Of a stretch of 64,000 nucleotides of DNA, positions 30,391-38,513 are shown piece by piece. Below the pieces are notes generated by a model. The model did no database searches, was not told the DNA's origin, and was given only the letters and a program-made list of their open reading frames with translations. How positions within the stretch are numbered: position 1 is the stretch's first letter; each line of letters begins with the position of its first letter. The position numbers and the translations under genes are program-made. The DNA comes from Sphingomonas hengshuiensis (GTDB taxonomy: Bacteria; Pseudomonadota; Alphaproteobacteria; Sphingomonadales; Sphingomonadaceae), in contig NZ_CP010836.1 in the NCBI RefSeq assembly GCF_000935025.1, positions 558,001-622,000 on the forward strand, given 5' to 3'.

Positions 30391-31632
30391 ATGCGCATCC
30401 TGCATATCCTCGACCACGGCCTGCCGCTCCACAGCGGCTATACGTTCCGAACGCGGGCGATCCTGAAGGCGCAGATCGCGCGGGGGTGGGAAGTGGCGGC
30501 GGTCACCGGGCCGCGGCATGGCGAGAGCCCGGCGACGGACGAGGTCGTCGACGGGCTGCACTTCCACCGCACTGCGCCGACCCGGCCCGCACCGCCTCCG
30601 CTCGGCGAGTGGCGCGAAGTGCGCGCCTTTGCGCGGCGCATCGAGGCGGTGGCGCGCGACTTTCGCCCCGACATCCTCCACGCGCATTCGCCGGTGCTCG
30701 ACGCGATGGCGGGGCAGCGCGTGGCGCAGCGGCTGGGGCTGCCCTTGCTCTACGAGATTCGCGCATTCTGGGAGGATGCGGCGGTCGGCAACGGCACCGG
30801 GCGCGAAGCCAGCCTGAAATACCGAATCACCAAGGCGCTGGAGACGCGCGCGGTGCGCAAGGCGCAGGCGGTCGCAGTGATCTGCGAAGGGCTGCGCGGC
30901 GACCTGGTCCGGCGCGGGATCGACGCCGCCAAGATCTTTGTGTCGCCCAACGGCGTCGACCTGACGCTGTTCGGCGAGCCGCTGCCGCACGATGCCGCGC
31001 TGGCGGCGGAGCTGGGGGTCACGGGCGCCGAGACGATCGGGTTCATCGGCAGCTTCTATGATTATGAAGGGCTCGACAACCTGATCGACGCGATGCCCGC
31101 GCTGGTCGCGTCGCGCCCGTCGATGCATCTCGTGCTGGTCGGCGGTGGCCCGGCGGAAGCGGCGTTGCGCGCACAGGCCGCCGCGTCGCCGGTCGCCGAC
31201 CGGATCAAATTCGTCGGGCGGGTGCCGCATCACGACGTCGAGCGTTACTATAGCGTGGTCGATGTGCTGGTATACCCCCGCAAGCGGATGCGGCTGACCG
31301 AACTGGTGACTCCGCTCAAGCCATTGGAGGCGATGGCGCAGCGGCGGCTGGTCGCGGCGTCGGACGTGGGCGGGCATCGCGAGCTGATCCGCGACGGCGA
31401 CACCGGCACGCTGTTCGCACCCGACGACCCCAGGGCGCTGGCGCGGTCGATCGCGGCGCTGTTCTCGGGCCGCGACCAGTGGGAGGCGCGGCGCAACCGT
31501 GCGCGCGCCTTTGTCGAGGCCGAGCGCAACTGGTCGGTAAATGTCGCGCGTTATGAGTCTGTTTACCAAAGGCTCGCAATGTCCGGGGCGATGAACGACT
31601 CGCCGTCCCGAACGCCCGTGGTGAAGGCATGA
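30391..31632 (+). CDS. Exosortase A-associated glycosyltransferase (GT4, GT-B fold)
   Basis: A 413-residue cytoplasmic glycosyltransferase. The N-terminus MRILHILDHGLPLHSGYTFR is specific for the PEP-CTERM/exosortase-A-associated family (TIGR04063-like). The GT4 donor-binding region shows GFIGSFYDYEGLD and TPLKPLEAMAQRR with the usual E-x7-E position. It is divergent from the small-protein/ligase/acyltransferase unit and overlaps the next gene by 4 bp. Confidence 0.88.
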   Translation: MRILHILDHGLPLHSGYTFRTRAILKAQIARGWEVAAVTGPRHGESPATDEVVDGLHFHRTAPTRPAPPPLGEWREVRAFARRIEAVARDFRPDILHAHSPVLDAMAGQRVAQRLGLPLLYEIRAFWEDAAVGNGTGREASLKYRITKALETRAVRKAQAVAVICEGLRGDLVRRGIDAAKIFVSPNGVDLTLFGEPLPHDAALAAELGVTGAETIGFIGSFYDYEGLDNLIDAMPALVASRPSMHLVLVGGGPAEAALRAQAAASPVADRIKFVGRVPHHDVERYYSVVDVLVYPRKRMRLTELVTPLKPLEAMAQRRLVAASDVGGHRELIRDGDTGTLFAPDDPRALARSIAALFSGRDQWEARRNRARAFVEAERNWSVNVARYESVYQRLAMSGAMNDSPSRTPVVKA

Positions 31633-32552
31633 GACTCCGCAGCGCGCCGCTTGCGGCGACGGTGCTGGGCGTGCTTGCGGCGATCGGCGTGGCGGCGATG
31701 CCGGGCGCGACGCTCGAAAGCCTGGTGACCGAAAGCGGGCTGCCCTCCGTGATCGCCGCCGCCGAGCCGCCGCTGGGGATGACCGCGCGGGCGCTGGTCG
31801 CGCTGGGCGTCGGGCTGTTCGTCGCGGGGTTTGCCTGGCTGCTGGTGGTCGTGGCGACGGGCGGTGGCGTAGCGGAAGCGCCGGACGACGACGTCCATTT
31901 CGGCGACCTGCCGACGCCGGTGATCCGCCGCGCGGATGCGCATCCCGATGCCCCGCCGCGCCCGCCGCTGCGGGCGATGCGTGACCTGGGGACGCCGTTT
32001 CTCGAGGTGCGCGCCGGAGGCGAAGTTTACGAAGTTGAGGCTTCTCGCGGTGTCTCGCCGGCCCCGTCCATTGACGCCGTCGCGGTGGCACAGGCTGTGC
32101 CGGAGCCGGTCGCGGTAGAGGCCATGCCCGCCGAGCAGGCGCTGCCCGACGATCTCGAACAGCCGCTGGCGGCGTTCGACCCGCAGGCGATCCCGGCGGT
32201 GCCGATGCCGCCGCCGCTGTCGCTCAAGCCGCTGCGCCCGACGCCCGCGCCCGCGCAGTATGACGACCGCGATCGTTTCGACATCTTCGCGCTGAGCCCG
32301 CCCTGCCGCCGCCCGTCGCCGCCGCCCTCGCTGCGGCCCCGCCCGCGCGACGAGGCGGTTGCGCGGCCCGAGGCGGAGGCTTCGGTCCATGCTTTGCTCG
32401 AACGGCTCGAGCGCGGCGCGGTCCGCCGGGGCCTCGCCACCGGGATCGAGAAGACGATGCCGCCGGCGCGCAGCCAGCCGCCCCAGCCCGAGCAGCAGCG
32501 CGGGCTGGAAGAGGCGCTGGTCACGCTGCGCAACCTCGCGCGGCGCGCCTGA
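31629..32552 (+). CDS. Hypothetical membrane protein with proline-rich cytoplasmic region
   Basis: A 307-residue protein starting within the stop of the glycosyltransferase (ATGA overlap). Two transmembrane segments (about residues 8-24 and 52-78) are followed by a long, disordered, proline- and alanine-rich region and a helical tail (EASVHALLERLERGAVRRGL). No known domain is seen. The tight overlap suggests it belongs to the exopolysaccharide unit, perhaps as a membrane scaffold. Confidence 0.65.
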   Translation: MRLRSAPLAATVLGVLAAIGVAAMPGATLESLVTESGLPSVIAAAEPPLGMTARALVALGVGLFVAGFAWLLVVVATGGGVAEAPDDDVHFGDLPTPVIRRADAHPDAPPRPPLRAMRDLGTPFLEVRAGGEVYEVEASRGVSPAPSIDAVAVAQAVPEPVAVEAMPAEQALPDDLEQPLAAFDPQAIPAVPMPPPLSLKPLRPTPAPAQYDDRDRFDIFALSPPCRRPSPPPSLRPRPRDEAVARPEAEASVHALLERLERGAVRRGLATGIEKTMPPARSQPPQPEQQRGLEEALVTLRNLARRA

Positions 32553-32569
32553 CACCGCGCGGGGAGCGG

Positions 32570-32872
32570 TCACCGTTCCTCCACGGTCAGCGCCTCGATC
32601 GGGATAGCGCCGTCCTGCGCCGCGCCGACGACCAGATCGGCGATCAGATGCCCGCGTAGCGGCACGTCGCTGCCCGGAAGCGCTGCGAGCCAGGCGTCGA
32701 GCGCCGCACCCGCCGGCCCGGCCAGCGACACTCGGTGACGCCCGCCGGTAAAGGTCGCGCTGGCCCAGCGGGTCGAATCGGCCAGGGTCACCACCACCGG
32801 GACTCCGGCGCGCGCCGCGCTTGCGGCCAGCGCGCGTACCAGCAGCGTCGCTGCATCCGGCCCGCGGCTCAC
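32570..32872 (-). CDS. Hypothetical protein (100 residues)
   Basis: A soluble 100-residue protein with a GTG start that overlaps the stop of the gene upstream (GTGA). The composition is typical for this genome and the fold looks alpha/beta (VPVVVTLADSTRWASATFTG). I know no function. It forms a two-gene unit with the 60-residue protein and lies divergent from the S24 regulator, so it may be tied to that regulator. Confidence 0.55.
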   Translation of the reverse strand: MSRGPDAATLLVRALAASAARAGVPVVVTLADSTRWASATFTGGRHRVSLAGPAGAALDAWLAALPGSDVPLRGHLIADLVVGAAQDGAIPIEALTVEER

Positions 32873-33051
32873 AGCGAGTCGTCCTGCGCATCGAGGAACG
32901 CCTCGATCCGCGCGACCAGGGCCGGACGCGGCTCGCGCCCCCGGCGCAGGTCCTTGACCAGCCGCGGATCACCCGCCGCCAGCCGACCGAAGCGTGTGGC
33001 GGACATTTCGGATGCCCGCAGAAACTTCTCGATCTTCCATTGCACCGACAT
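32869..33051 (-). CDS. Small helical protein, possible DNA-binding
   Basis: A 60-residue, basic, all-helical protein (MSVQWKIEKFLRASEMSATR at the start). The segment MSATRFGRLAAGDPRLVKDL could fold as a helix-turn-helix recognition unit. Its end overlaps the next gene by 4 bp. It is divergent from the S24 regulator, sharing a 98-bp promoter region that holds a palindrome. Confidence 0.55.
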   Translation of the reverse strand: MSVQWKIEKFLRASEMSATRFGRLAAGDPRLVKDLRRGREPRPALVARIEAFLDAQDDSL

Positions 33052-33113
33052 TGCCTGGGTCTCCTCCGCCGCGAGTCGCTCAATGTGATCCTGTTTTGTT
33101 CTCCAAATCCTAC

Positions 33114-33147
33114 TTGTCTAGGAAAATTCCTATTGCTATTGGGACAA
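33114..33147. promoter_or_regulatory. Candidate operator between small-protein pair and S24 regulator
   Basis: A perfect inverted repeat TAGGAA-AA-TTCCTA (33119-33132) lies within a longer pair of arms, TTGTC (33114-33118) and GACAA (33143-33147), only a few bases upstream of the S24 regulator start at 33150. The position suits autoregulation of a LexA-like repressor. The protein that binds it is inferred. Confidence 0.45.
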
Positions 33148-33149
33148 GC

Positions 33150-33773
33150 ATGGATGGCGATGCGCAACGCACTGCATTGGAAGGGCTGATGGCCGCGCAC
33201 GACGTGGGGTTCGCGGCGCTGTCGCGCGTCATCGGGCGCAACCCGGCCTATCTCCAGCAATATGTCCGGCGGGGCACGCCGCGCGCGCTGGCCGAGGTCG
33301 ATCGCGCGCGGCTGGCGGCCTATTTCGGCGTGGACGAGACGGTGCTCGGCGGGCCTGCGCAGATCGCGCTGATCGCGGTCCCCCGGCTCGACATCGGCGC
33401 GTCGGCGGGGCCGGGGCGGATGGCCGAGGATGCGCGCGCGCGGCGCCCGGCGATGCTGGCGCCGTCGCTGCTGCGCGAACTGGGCGTGCGGGCGGAGGCG
33501 GCGTCGGTGATCCGAGTCGAGGGCGATTCGATGGAGCCGACGCTGGCCGATGGCGACGAAATCCTGGTCGACCGCGACCGGCGCGAGGTGCGCGGGGGCG
33601 GGGGCATCTTCGTGCTGCGGATCGACGGCGCGATCCTGGTCAAGCGGCTGCGCGCGTGCGTCGGCGGGGTGGAAGTGGCGAGCGACAATCCCGGCTATGC
33701 GACGCGGGTGTGTGCGCGCGGGGATGTCGAGGTGATCGGGCGGGTTGCTTGGATGAGCCGGGCGCTGGTGTAG
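33150..33773 (+). CDS. LexA-like S24 family transcriptional regulator/peptidase
   Basis: A 207-residue repressor of the S24 type. The N-terminal DNA-binding part (FAALSRVIGRNPAYLQQYVR, about residues 19-38) precedes a peptidase S24 domain with the nucleophile serine in RVEGDSMEPTLADGD and the general base lysine in ILVKRLRA. An Ala-Gly pair in GASAGPG is the likely self-cleavage site. The ATG at 33150 follows GGGAC. It probably responds to DNA damage or other stress by self-cleavage. Confidence 0.82.
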   Translation: MDGDAQRTALEGLMAAHDVGFAALSRVIGRNPAYLQQYVRRGTPRALAEVDRARLAAYFGVDETVLGGPAQIALIAVPRLDIGASAGPGRMAEDARARRPAMLAPSLLRELGVRAEAASVIRVEGDSMEPTLADGDEILVDRDRREVRGGGGIFVLRIDGAILVKRLRACVGGVEVASDNPGYATRVCARGDVEVIGRVAWMSRALV

Positions 33774-34443
33774 GGGCTGGGTTGGGGCCTTAGTTTGAAG
33801 CCGTCACCCTTGCAGTCGTAGAACGAATGAGGTGGGCACCTCCATTTACCTCTCGCCAAATTGGCGCAGTGATGATTCACTGTCGGCGGTCAGCGGGAGC
33901 GGACGATGCGGCAGGTTGGGCTTTTCGGATTATCGGACCACATGAAGCGCCTTTCAGCGGACGGCGATCCGCTGGAGGTGCTGGCGCGGATCGTGGACTT
34001 TGAAGCGTTTCGGCCGACGCTGGTAGCTGCACTGGGCTATTCCGACGGTACCAAGGGTGGTCGTCCGCCCTACGATCCGGTGGTGATGCTGAAGGTGCTG
34101 GTGCTGGCGGCGCAGAACAACGTGGCCGACGGGCGAATGGAATGGCTGATCCGGGATCGGCTGAGCTGGCTGCGCTTCCTGGGCTTCGATCTTGGCGCAG
34201 CGACGCCGGATGCGAACACGATCCGCATGTTCCGCGAGCGGCTGACTGCGGTCGGCGCGCTCGATACGCTGTTTGCCGATTTCGACCGCCAGTTGAAGGC
34301 GCGGGGCTATCTGCCGATGGGGGGTCAGATTGTCGATGCAACGCTGGTCGCCGCGCCCAAACAACGCAACACCGAGGCCGAGAAGGCCGCGGTGAAGGCG
34401 GGCCGGAGCGCTGCCGAGATCTGGCCGGACGAACCCGCCAGGG

Positions 34444-35766
34444 GGCAGTGTCAGGAATTTCGTGTGCGGGTGGGCGGATTGAACATTATGCCGCCATGGC
34501 TCTGATGAACCGCTCACCGAAGATAACGGCGAACTGTGCCTTGGCCATGGACCATTCCCGTGGTGGCATTTTCCACTCTTTTTCCGACCGGTTCAAGATC
34601 AGGTAGAGCAGCTTGGTGGCGGCCTCGTCGCTGGGGAAGTGCCCCCTGGCGCGGACGGCCCGTCTCAGCTTCGAGTTCAAGGCCTCGATCGCATTGGTCG
34701 TATAGACGATCCGGCGGACCTCGTCGGGGAAGGCGAAGAATGGGATCACCTCGGCCCATGCGCGCCGCCAGCTTTGGCCGATGGCGGGATAGCGGGTGCC
34801 CCAAGGCCCTGCCTCGAACGCCGTCAGCGCCTGTTCGGCGGCCTCGGCGCTGGGGGCGCGGTAGATTTCCTTGAGCGCCGTCGCCAGGCCCTTGCGGTCC
34901 TTCCAGGAGACGAAATCCATCGAGTTTCGCAGCAGATGGACGATGCACGTCTGCACGACCGCGTCGGGGAATACGGCGGTGATCGCCTCGGGAAAGCCTT
35001 TCAGCCCATCGACCACGGCCAGCAGGATATCTTCGGTGCCGCGGTTCCTGAGCTCGTTCATCACCCGCAGCCAGAATTTGGCACCTTCATTCTGCTCCAG
35101 CCACAGGCCGAGCACTTCCTTCGCGCCATCGGCGCGGACGCCCAGCGCGATGTGGATCGCCTTGTTGCGCACCATGCCTTCATCGCGGATCTTCACCCGG
35201 ATCGCGTCGAAAAAGACAAGCGGATAGACCGGATCCAGCGGCCGCTGCTGCCAGCTGGCGACCTCGTCGAGCACCGCGTCGGTCACCGTGCTGATCAGGT
35301 CCGGCGAAGCGTCGATGCCGTACAACTCCTGGAGATGGCCGGCGATTTCCCGCGTGCTCATGCCCCGCGCATACATCGACACGATCTTCTCATCGAAGCC
35401 GGGAAACCGGCGCTGGTACTTGGCGATCAACTGCGGATCGAAGCTCGACTGACGGTCGCGCGGCACCGCAATCGAAAGGCTGCCGGTGTCGGTTATCACG
35501 GTCTTGCGGCCATAGCCGTTGCGCGTGTTGCCGGCACCGTCCTCGCCGGCGAGGTGGTGATCCATCTCCGCGTTCAACGCGCGCTCGGCCAGCGCCTTCT
35601 TCAGCGCATCCAGCAAGCCGCCGTGTTGCAGCGCCGCTGCCGCATCCCCGCCGGCCAGCAATTGGTCCAGCACTTCATCTGGTATCGTTGGTTCTTTGCG
35701 TCGGGCCATATCGGGTCTCCTTCTTACCCACTATGCCCGCCCGCACACGAAATTCCTGACACTGCC
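34444..35766 (-). mobile_element. IS256 family insertion sequence, complete, 1323 bp
   Basis: The ends are near-perfect inverted repeats of about 32 bp starting GGCAGTGTCAGGAATTTCGT, at 34444 and inward from 35766. An 8-bp direct target duplication, CGCCAGGG, flanks it at 34436-34443 and 35767-35774, as expected for IS256. It contains one intact transposase gene. Intact ends and exact duplication indicate a recent and possibly still mobile insertion. Confidence 0.95.
34486..35709 (-). CDS. IS256 family transposase
   Basis: A full-length Mutator-type DDE transposase (407 residues). The catalytic residues are Asp168 in LVFFDAIRVKIRD, Asp234 in AVVDGLKGFPEA and the glutamate in TTNAIEALNSKLRR near residue 343; the C/H-containing QTCIVHLLRNSM motif lies between. 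The ATG at 35709 follows AAGGAG. Nothing suggests inactivation. Confidence 0.95.
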   Translation of the reverse strand: MARRKEPTIPDEVLDQLLAGGDAAAALQHGGLLDALKKALAERALNAEMDHHLAGEDGAGNTRNGYGRKTVITDTGSLSIAVPRDRQSSFDPQLIAKYQRRFPGFDEKIVSMYARGMSTREIAGHLQELYGIDASPDLISTVTDAVLDEVASWQQRPLDPVYPLVFFDAIRVKIRDEGMVRNKAIHIALGVRADGAKEVLGLWLEQNEGAKFWLRVMNELRNRGTEDILLAVVDGLKGFPEAITAVFPDAVVQTCIVHLLRNSMDFVSWKDRKGLATALKEIYRAPSAEAAEQALTAFEAGPWGTRYPAIGQSWRRAWAEVIPFFAFPDEVRRIVYTTNAIEALNSKLRRAVRARGHFPSDEAATKLLYLILNRSEKEWKMPPREWSMAKAQFAVIFGERFIRAMAA

Positions 35767-36453
35767 CGCCAGGGCGCGCCAGAAGGATGTCGATGCCCGC
35801 TGGACGCTTAAATTCGCCAAGGCGCGACCGACCGCCGATGGCAAGCCGCAGCCGGATATCGCAATCCCAAGCTTCGGGTATAAAAGCAGCATCTCGATAT
35901 GCCGGACCTTCGGCTTCATTCGTAAGGGCCAGGTCACCGATGGCGCGCGCTACGACGGGCGCATGCTGCGCGACGTGGTGACCAGCGACAACACCGCATC
36001 GGATGTCTGGGCCGATACCGCCTATCGCAGCCAGAGCAATGAGCGTTGGCTGAAGGCCCAGGGCCGCGTCAGCCGCATCCACCGCAGAAAGCCCAAGGGC
36101 AGGCCGATGCCCGCCCATGTCCGCCGCGGCAACGCCACCAAGTCGAAGATCCGGGCCCGCGTCGAGCATGTGTTCGCGCATCAGAAGGCCGTCATGGGCC
36201 TGTTCATCCGCACCATCGGCATCGAACGGGCCAAGGCCAAGATCACGCTCGCCAACCTGGCCTTCAACATCCACCGCCTGATCTTCCACGAGCGACGCGC
36301 CGCCATGGGATAATTGCGTCCGCGCTCTACGGAAGCCGCTGAAAATCCCGGCAAACCCAGCGCCAAACCCCAGGGCTACCCAAAGCGCCACCTCGAATCC
36401 TCAATACGATCGCATCAACGGGTAAATGGAGGCGCCCAGGTGAATGATGCTCT

Positions 36454-36620
36454 GTGAGCACGAAGCCCCTCACCACGACGCAGTTCTTCCGGCAGTTTCC
36501 GGATGACGAAGCCTGCCTATCGCACCTGTTCAATGTCCGTTTCGGGCAGGGCCTCTCCTGCCCCTCGTGCGGGTGTCCGTCGAATTGGTATCGTATCAAG
36601 ACCGAGCGGCGTTTTCTCCG
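36454..36620 (+). pseudogene. IS1595 family transposase, N-terminal fragment
   Basis: From GTG at 36454 the frame encodes TTTQFFRQFPDDEACLSHLF and the zinc-ribbon half CPSCGCPSNWYRIKTERRF, the usual N-terminus of IS1595 transposases. Similarity ends at about 36612-36620, where the opposite-strand gene of the RexAB-like cassette begins to make sense. The catalytic domain is missing. The frame stays open to 36672 but without family resemblance. Confidence 0.75.
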
Positions 36621-37062
36621 GAAGTTTGGGGCTGATCGTGAAAGCCATTTGCGTGATGTCGATCAGGACTAGCAGGTTGAACAGGACGATCAGAAGCGCC
36701 GCGCCATTCGCCAGCGACGTTGCCACATCCGAGGGCCCAAACCACGGCTTTGCGACGATGAGCGCGAGAGCAATCAGCAGCATCCCAATAAGCCAGTAAG
36801 CGGATTGCCGAAGGCGCAGCCTAGTCTTGGGGAATCCAGCGGAGCCCGCCGCCTCCTCCATTTTGTTGAACTCGAAATGGAGGTTCGCGGTTGATGCCAA
36901 GGTTATCGTGACCACGACGCCGAGGAAGCTCAGCATATCTGCGCCGACAAATTCTCTCAGGAACGGGTTCTTGTCACTCATCCATTTGGGCGCCGCCAGC
37001 GAGATCACGGCCCACGCCGCAACAGCGGCAATCATCGCGCATCGTGCGATCGTTCTATTCAC
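36517..37062 (-). CDS. Four-TM membrane protein, second gene of a RexAB-like pair; chimeric C-terminus
   Basis: A 181-residue inner-membrane protein with four hydrophobic segments (about residues 8-24, 42-60, 88-104, 118-138) and a polar loop between the second and third (HFEFNKMEEAAGSAGFPKTR). Its start overlaps the upstream gene stop by 8 bp. The native sequence runs to about residue 150 (FTISPKLPE); the last 30 or so residues are antisense to an IS1595 remnant, so the 3' end was altered by that element. The protein family is not recognised; a membrane effector is inferred from the cassette form. Confidence 0.65.
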   Translation of the reverse strand: MNRTIARCAMIAAVAAWAVISLAAPKWMSDKNPFLREFVGADMLSFLGVVVTITLASTANLHFEFNKMEEAAGSAGFPKTRLRLRQSAYWLIGMLLIALALIVAKPWFGPSDVATSLANGAALLIVLFNLLVLIDITQMAFTISPKLPEKTPLGLDTIPIRRTPARGAGEALPETDIEQVR

Positions 37063-37885
37063 GGCCCAATATCCGCGTTGCCAATCTGGCGAGCCTCACA
37101 AGCGAGGGCTCGTCGGGTAAAATATCGGTATCTAATGTAGAAGTTTCGACTTTTTTTGTCGAGTTAAATCGCTTGCCGTTCTTAGTTTTTGCCTTGATAG
37201 TTCCGCATCCTTGAACAGCATAGTCAACCGCTTCCTTGGTTCTATTTGTGGAGGTATCCAAACCTTCTTTGCTCTTTAAAACGATCTCAACTTTCTCAGC
37301 ATTTTCATTATTTCTAAATGCGCGAAGCTCTTCAGTTAGGTCATCGGAGCCGCCAAACATATTAGGAGCGATAAACTCAAACGTCAGGGAAGTGATCATT
37401 CCCTTATTCTTCGCTGCAAACTCCCAGAACGATTGAGCGTTGACGATTGGTTCAACCTCAATGTCCCATCGCGCATCGGTCGATGTGGTGTTGATCGCAT
37501 CCGCCAATTCTCGGATAAGGCCGGAGGGACTACCGACTTTCGGATCCACCGCTACCGCGACTTTTTGCCCGTCATCATGATGACGGGGGTCAATCACCAC
37601 GACCGACGCCTTCCATCCATCGTGTACGGTTTCAGCTAGGCCCTCCTCTGGCGGCCGGTTTTCTTCCACAGTTACGGCACGGCCAATGCGAGCCATAATT
37701 ACGTCCTCGCGCGACTGCTCAGGCTCCGGAACGAAGTGAAAATCAGTTCCATAAAAGACGAACTGGCGTTGCTGACCAAAAACCAATCTTAGATATTGTT
37801 CTCGCGTTTGCGCGACGTCGGCAAACAGGGGCGGTTGTCGGCGTTCCAATACCGACAGCCGGAATAATTCGAATCTCTCTGACAT
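37055..37885 (-). CDS. Soluble protein, first gene of a RexAB-like pair
   Basis: A 276-residue soluble, alpha/beta protein with no export signal. I cannot name its family with certainty. Conserved-looking blocks include WKASVVVIDPRHHDDGQKVA, WDIEVEPIVNAQSFWEF and ITSLTFEFIAPNMFGG, followed by a basic C-terminal region (GTIKAKTKNGKRFN). From memory, the middle block pattern and the size (about 279 residues) recall phage lambda RexA; DUF4747 is another family to test. DNA is clearly more AT-rich than core genes nearby. It overlaps the four-TM gene by 8 bp. Confidence 0.6.
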   Translation of the reverse strand: MSERFELFRLSVLERRQPPLFADVAQTREQYLRLVFGQQRQFVFYGTDFHFVPEPEQSREDVIMARIGRAVTVEENRPPEEGLAETVHDGWKASVVVIDPRHHDDGQKVAVAVDPKVGSPSGLIRELADAINTTSTDARWDIEVEPIVNAQSFWEFAAKNKGMITSLTFEFIAPNMFGGSDDLTEELRAFRNNENAEKVEIVLKSKEGLDTSTNRTKEAVDYAVQGCGTIKAKTKNGKRFNSTKKVETSTLDTDILPDEPSLVRLARLATRILGRE

Positions 37886-38014
37886 AGTATCCTCCCCGCG
37901 AGGTGAAGACGCTATGCGTGCCGTGGTTTACGGTCAATTCACGTATGCGGAGAATAGACGCTAGCTTGCTTCACGGGCCGTAGTGTCGAACGCACTGCAT
38001 TCGCCTCTTGCACG

Positions 38015-38043
38015 TTGGACCCTGAAACGAGTTCAGGGTGACG
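38015..38043. repeat. Short palindromic repeat (REP-like)
   Basis: The stem ACCCTGAA/TTCAGGGT with loop ACGAG lies inside TTGGACCCTGAAACGAGTTC and its continuation to GGGTGACG. This short hairpin is a very common intergenic unit in sphingomonads. It sits in the 204-bp space between the AT-rich cassette and the DUF4112 gene, probably marking the edge of native chromosome. No other feature is visible in that space. Confidence 0.65.
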
Positions 38044-38089
38044 AGAAGAGAAAAAGCAACGATCGCTCCCGACGCATTCCCCCCGAACC

Positions 38090-38509
38090 TCAAGGATGAT
38101 CCACCACCGCGGTCGACGGGTGGTGGCGGTCGAGGTGGCGCTTGATGATCCGCAGGTTGCGGGTGTTCGAGCGGAAGAAGAAATCGGGTACCGCGCCGAC
38201 GAACGGGATCAGGCCGAGCAGCCAGTCGAACCCGATATTGCCCGCCATGCGGACCATCGCGCTTTTGGGCATGCCGAGGTTGCGGGCCTCCCACACCATG
38301 TAGCTGCCCATTGCGGCGGCGATGAAGCTGCCGCCGACGGGGATGAAGTTGAGCAGCAGGTCGAGCCCGAATTGCTGGTTGGTGCCGGGGATGGTGAAGC
38401 CGCGTTCGAGCAGCTTCTCCATCGCGACGACGCGCCCGCGCACCGAGGCGGCGTCCTTGCCCAGCGACAAGCCGCCCAGTCCTGATGCCATTCGCGTCGT
38501 TTTTACCAC
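38090..38509 (-). CDS. DUF4112 family membrane protein
   Basis: A 139-residue protein with the DUF4112 core: FGLDLLLNFIPVGGSFIAAA, then FDWLLGLIPFVGAVPDFFFR and NLRIIKRHL, giving about two to three membrane segments. Function is unknown. The GTG start at 38509 is preferred because GGAG lies 7 bp upstream, overlapping the stop codon region of the preceding gene; an ATG at 38491 is possible. Probably cotranscribed with the substrate-binding lipoprotein gene. Confidence 0.8.
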   Translation of the reverse strand: MVKTTRMASGLGGLSLGKDAASVRGRVVAMEKLLERGFTIPGTNQQFGLDLLLNFIPVGGSFIAAAMGSYMVWEARNLGMPKSAMVRMAGNIGFDWLLGLIPFVGAVPDFFFRSNTRNLRIIKRHLDRHHPSTAVVDHP

Positions 38510-38513
38510 AGCG

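Larger units (their letters stand above)
33906..36313 (+). pseudogene. IS5 family transposase, interrupted by IS256
   Basis: The transposase reading frame runs from ATG at 33906 to 34443 and resumes at 35775 to the stop at 36313. Joining them after removal of one 8-bp duplication restores a continuous 358-residue DDE transposase, so no other damage exists. The catalytic residues are in GGQIVDATLVAAP, SDVWADTAYRS and IRARVEHVFAHQK. The insertion falls after about residue 179, so the gene is now inactive. Confidence 0.88.
33833..36438. mobile_element. IS5 family element split by an IS256 insertion
   Basis: Terminal inverted repeats read TGGGCACCTCCATTTACC on the left (33833-33850) and TGGGCGCCTCCATTT inward from 36438 on the right. 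Without the inner IS256 element and one target copy, it is about 1.28 kb with one transposase gene, typical for the IS5 family. GG flanks both ends, which may be a short target duplication. The exact ends could shift by one or two bases. Confidence 0.75.
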
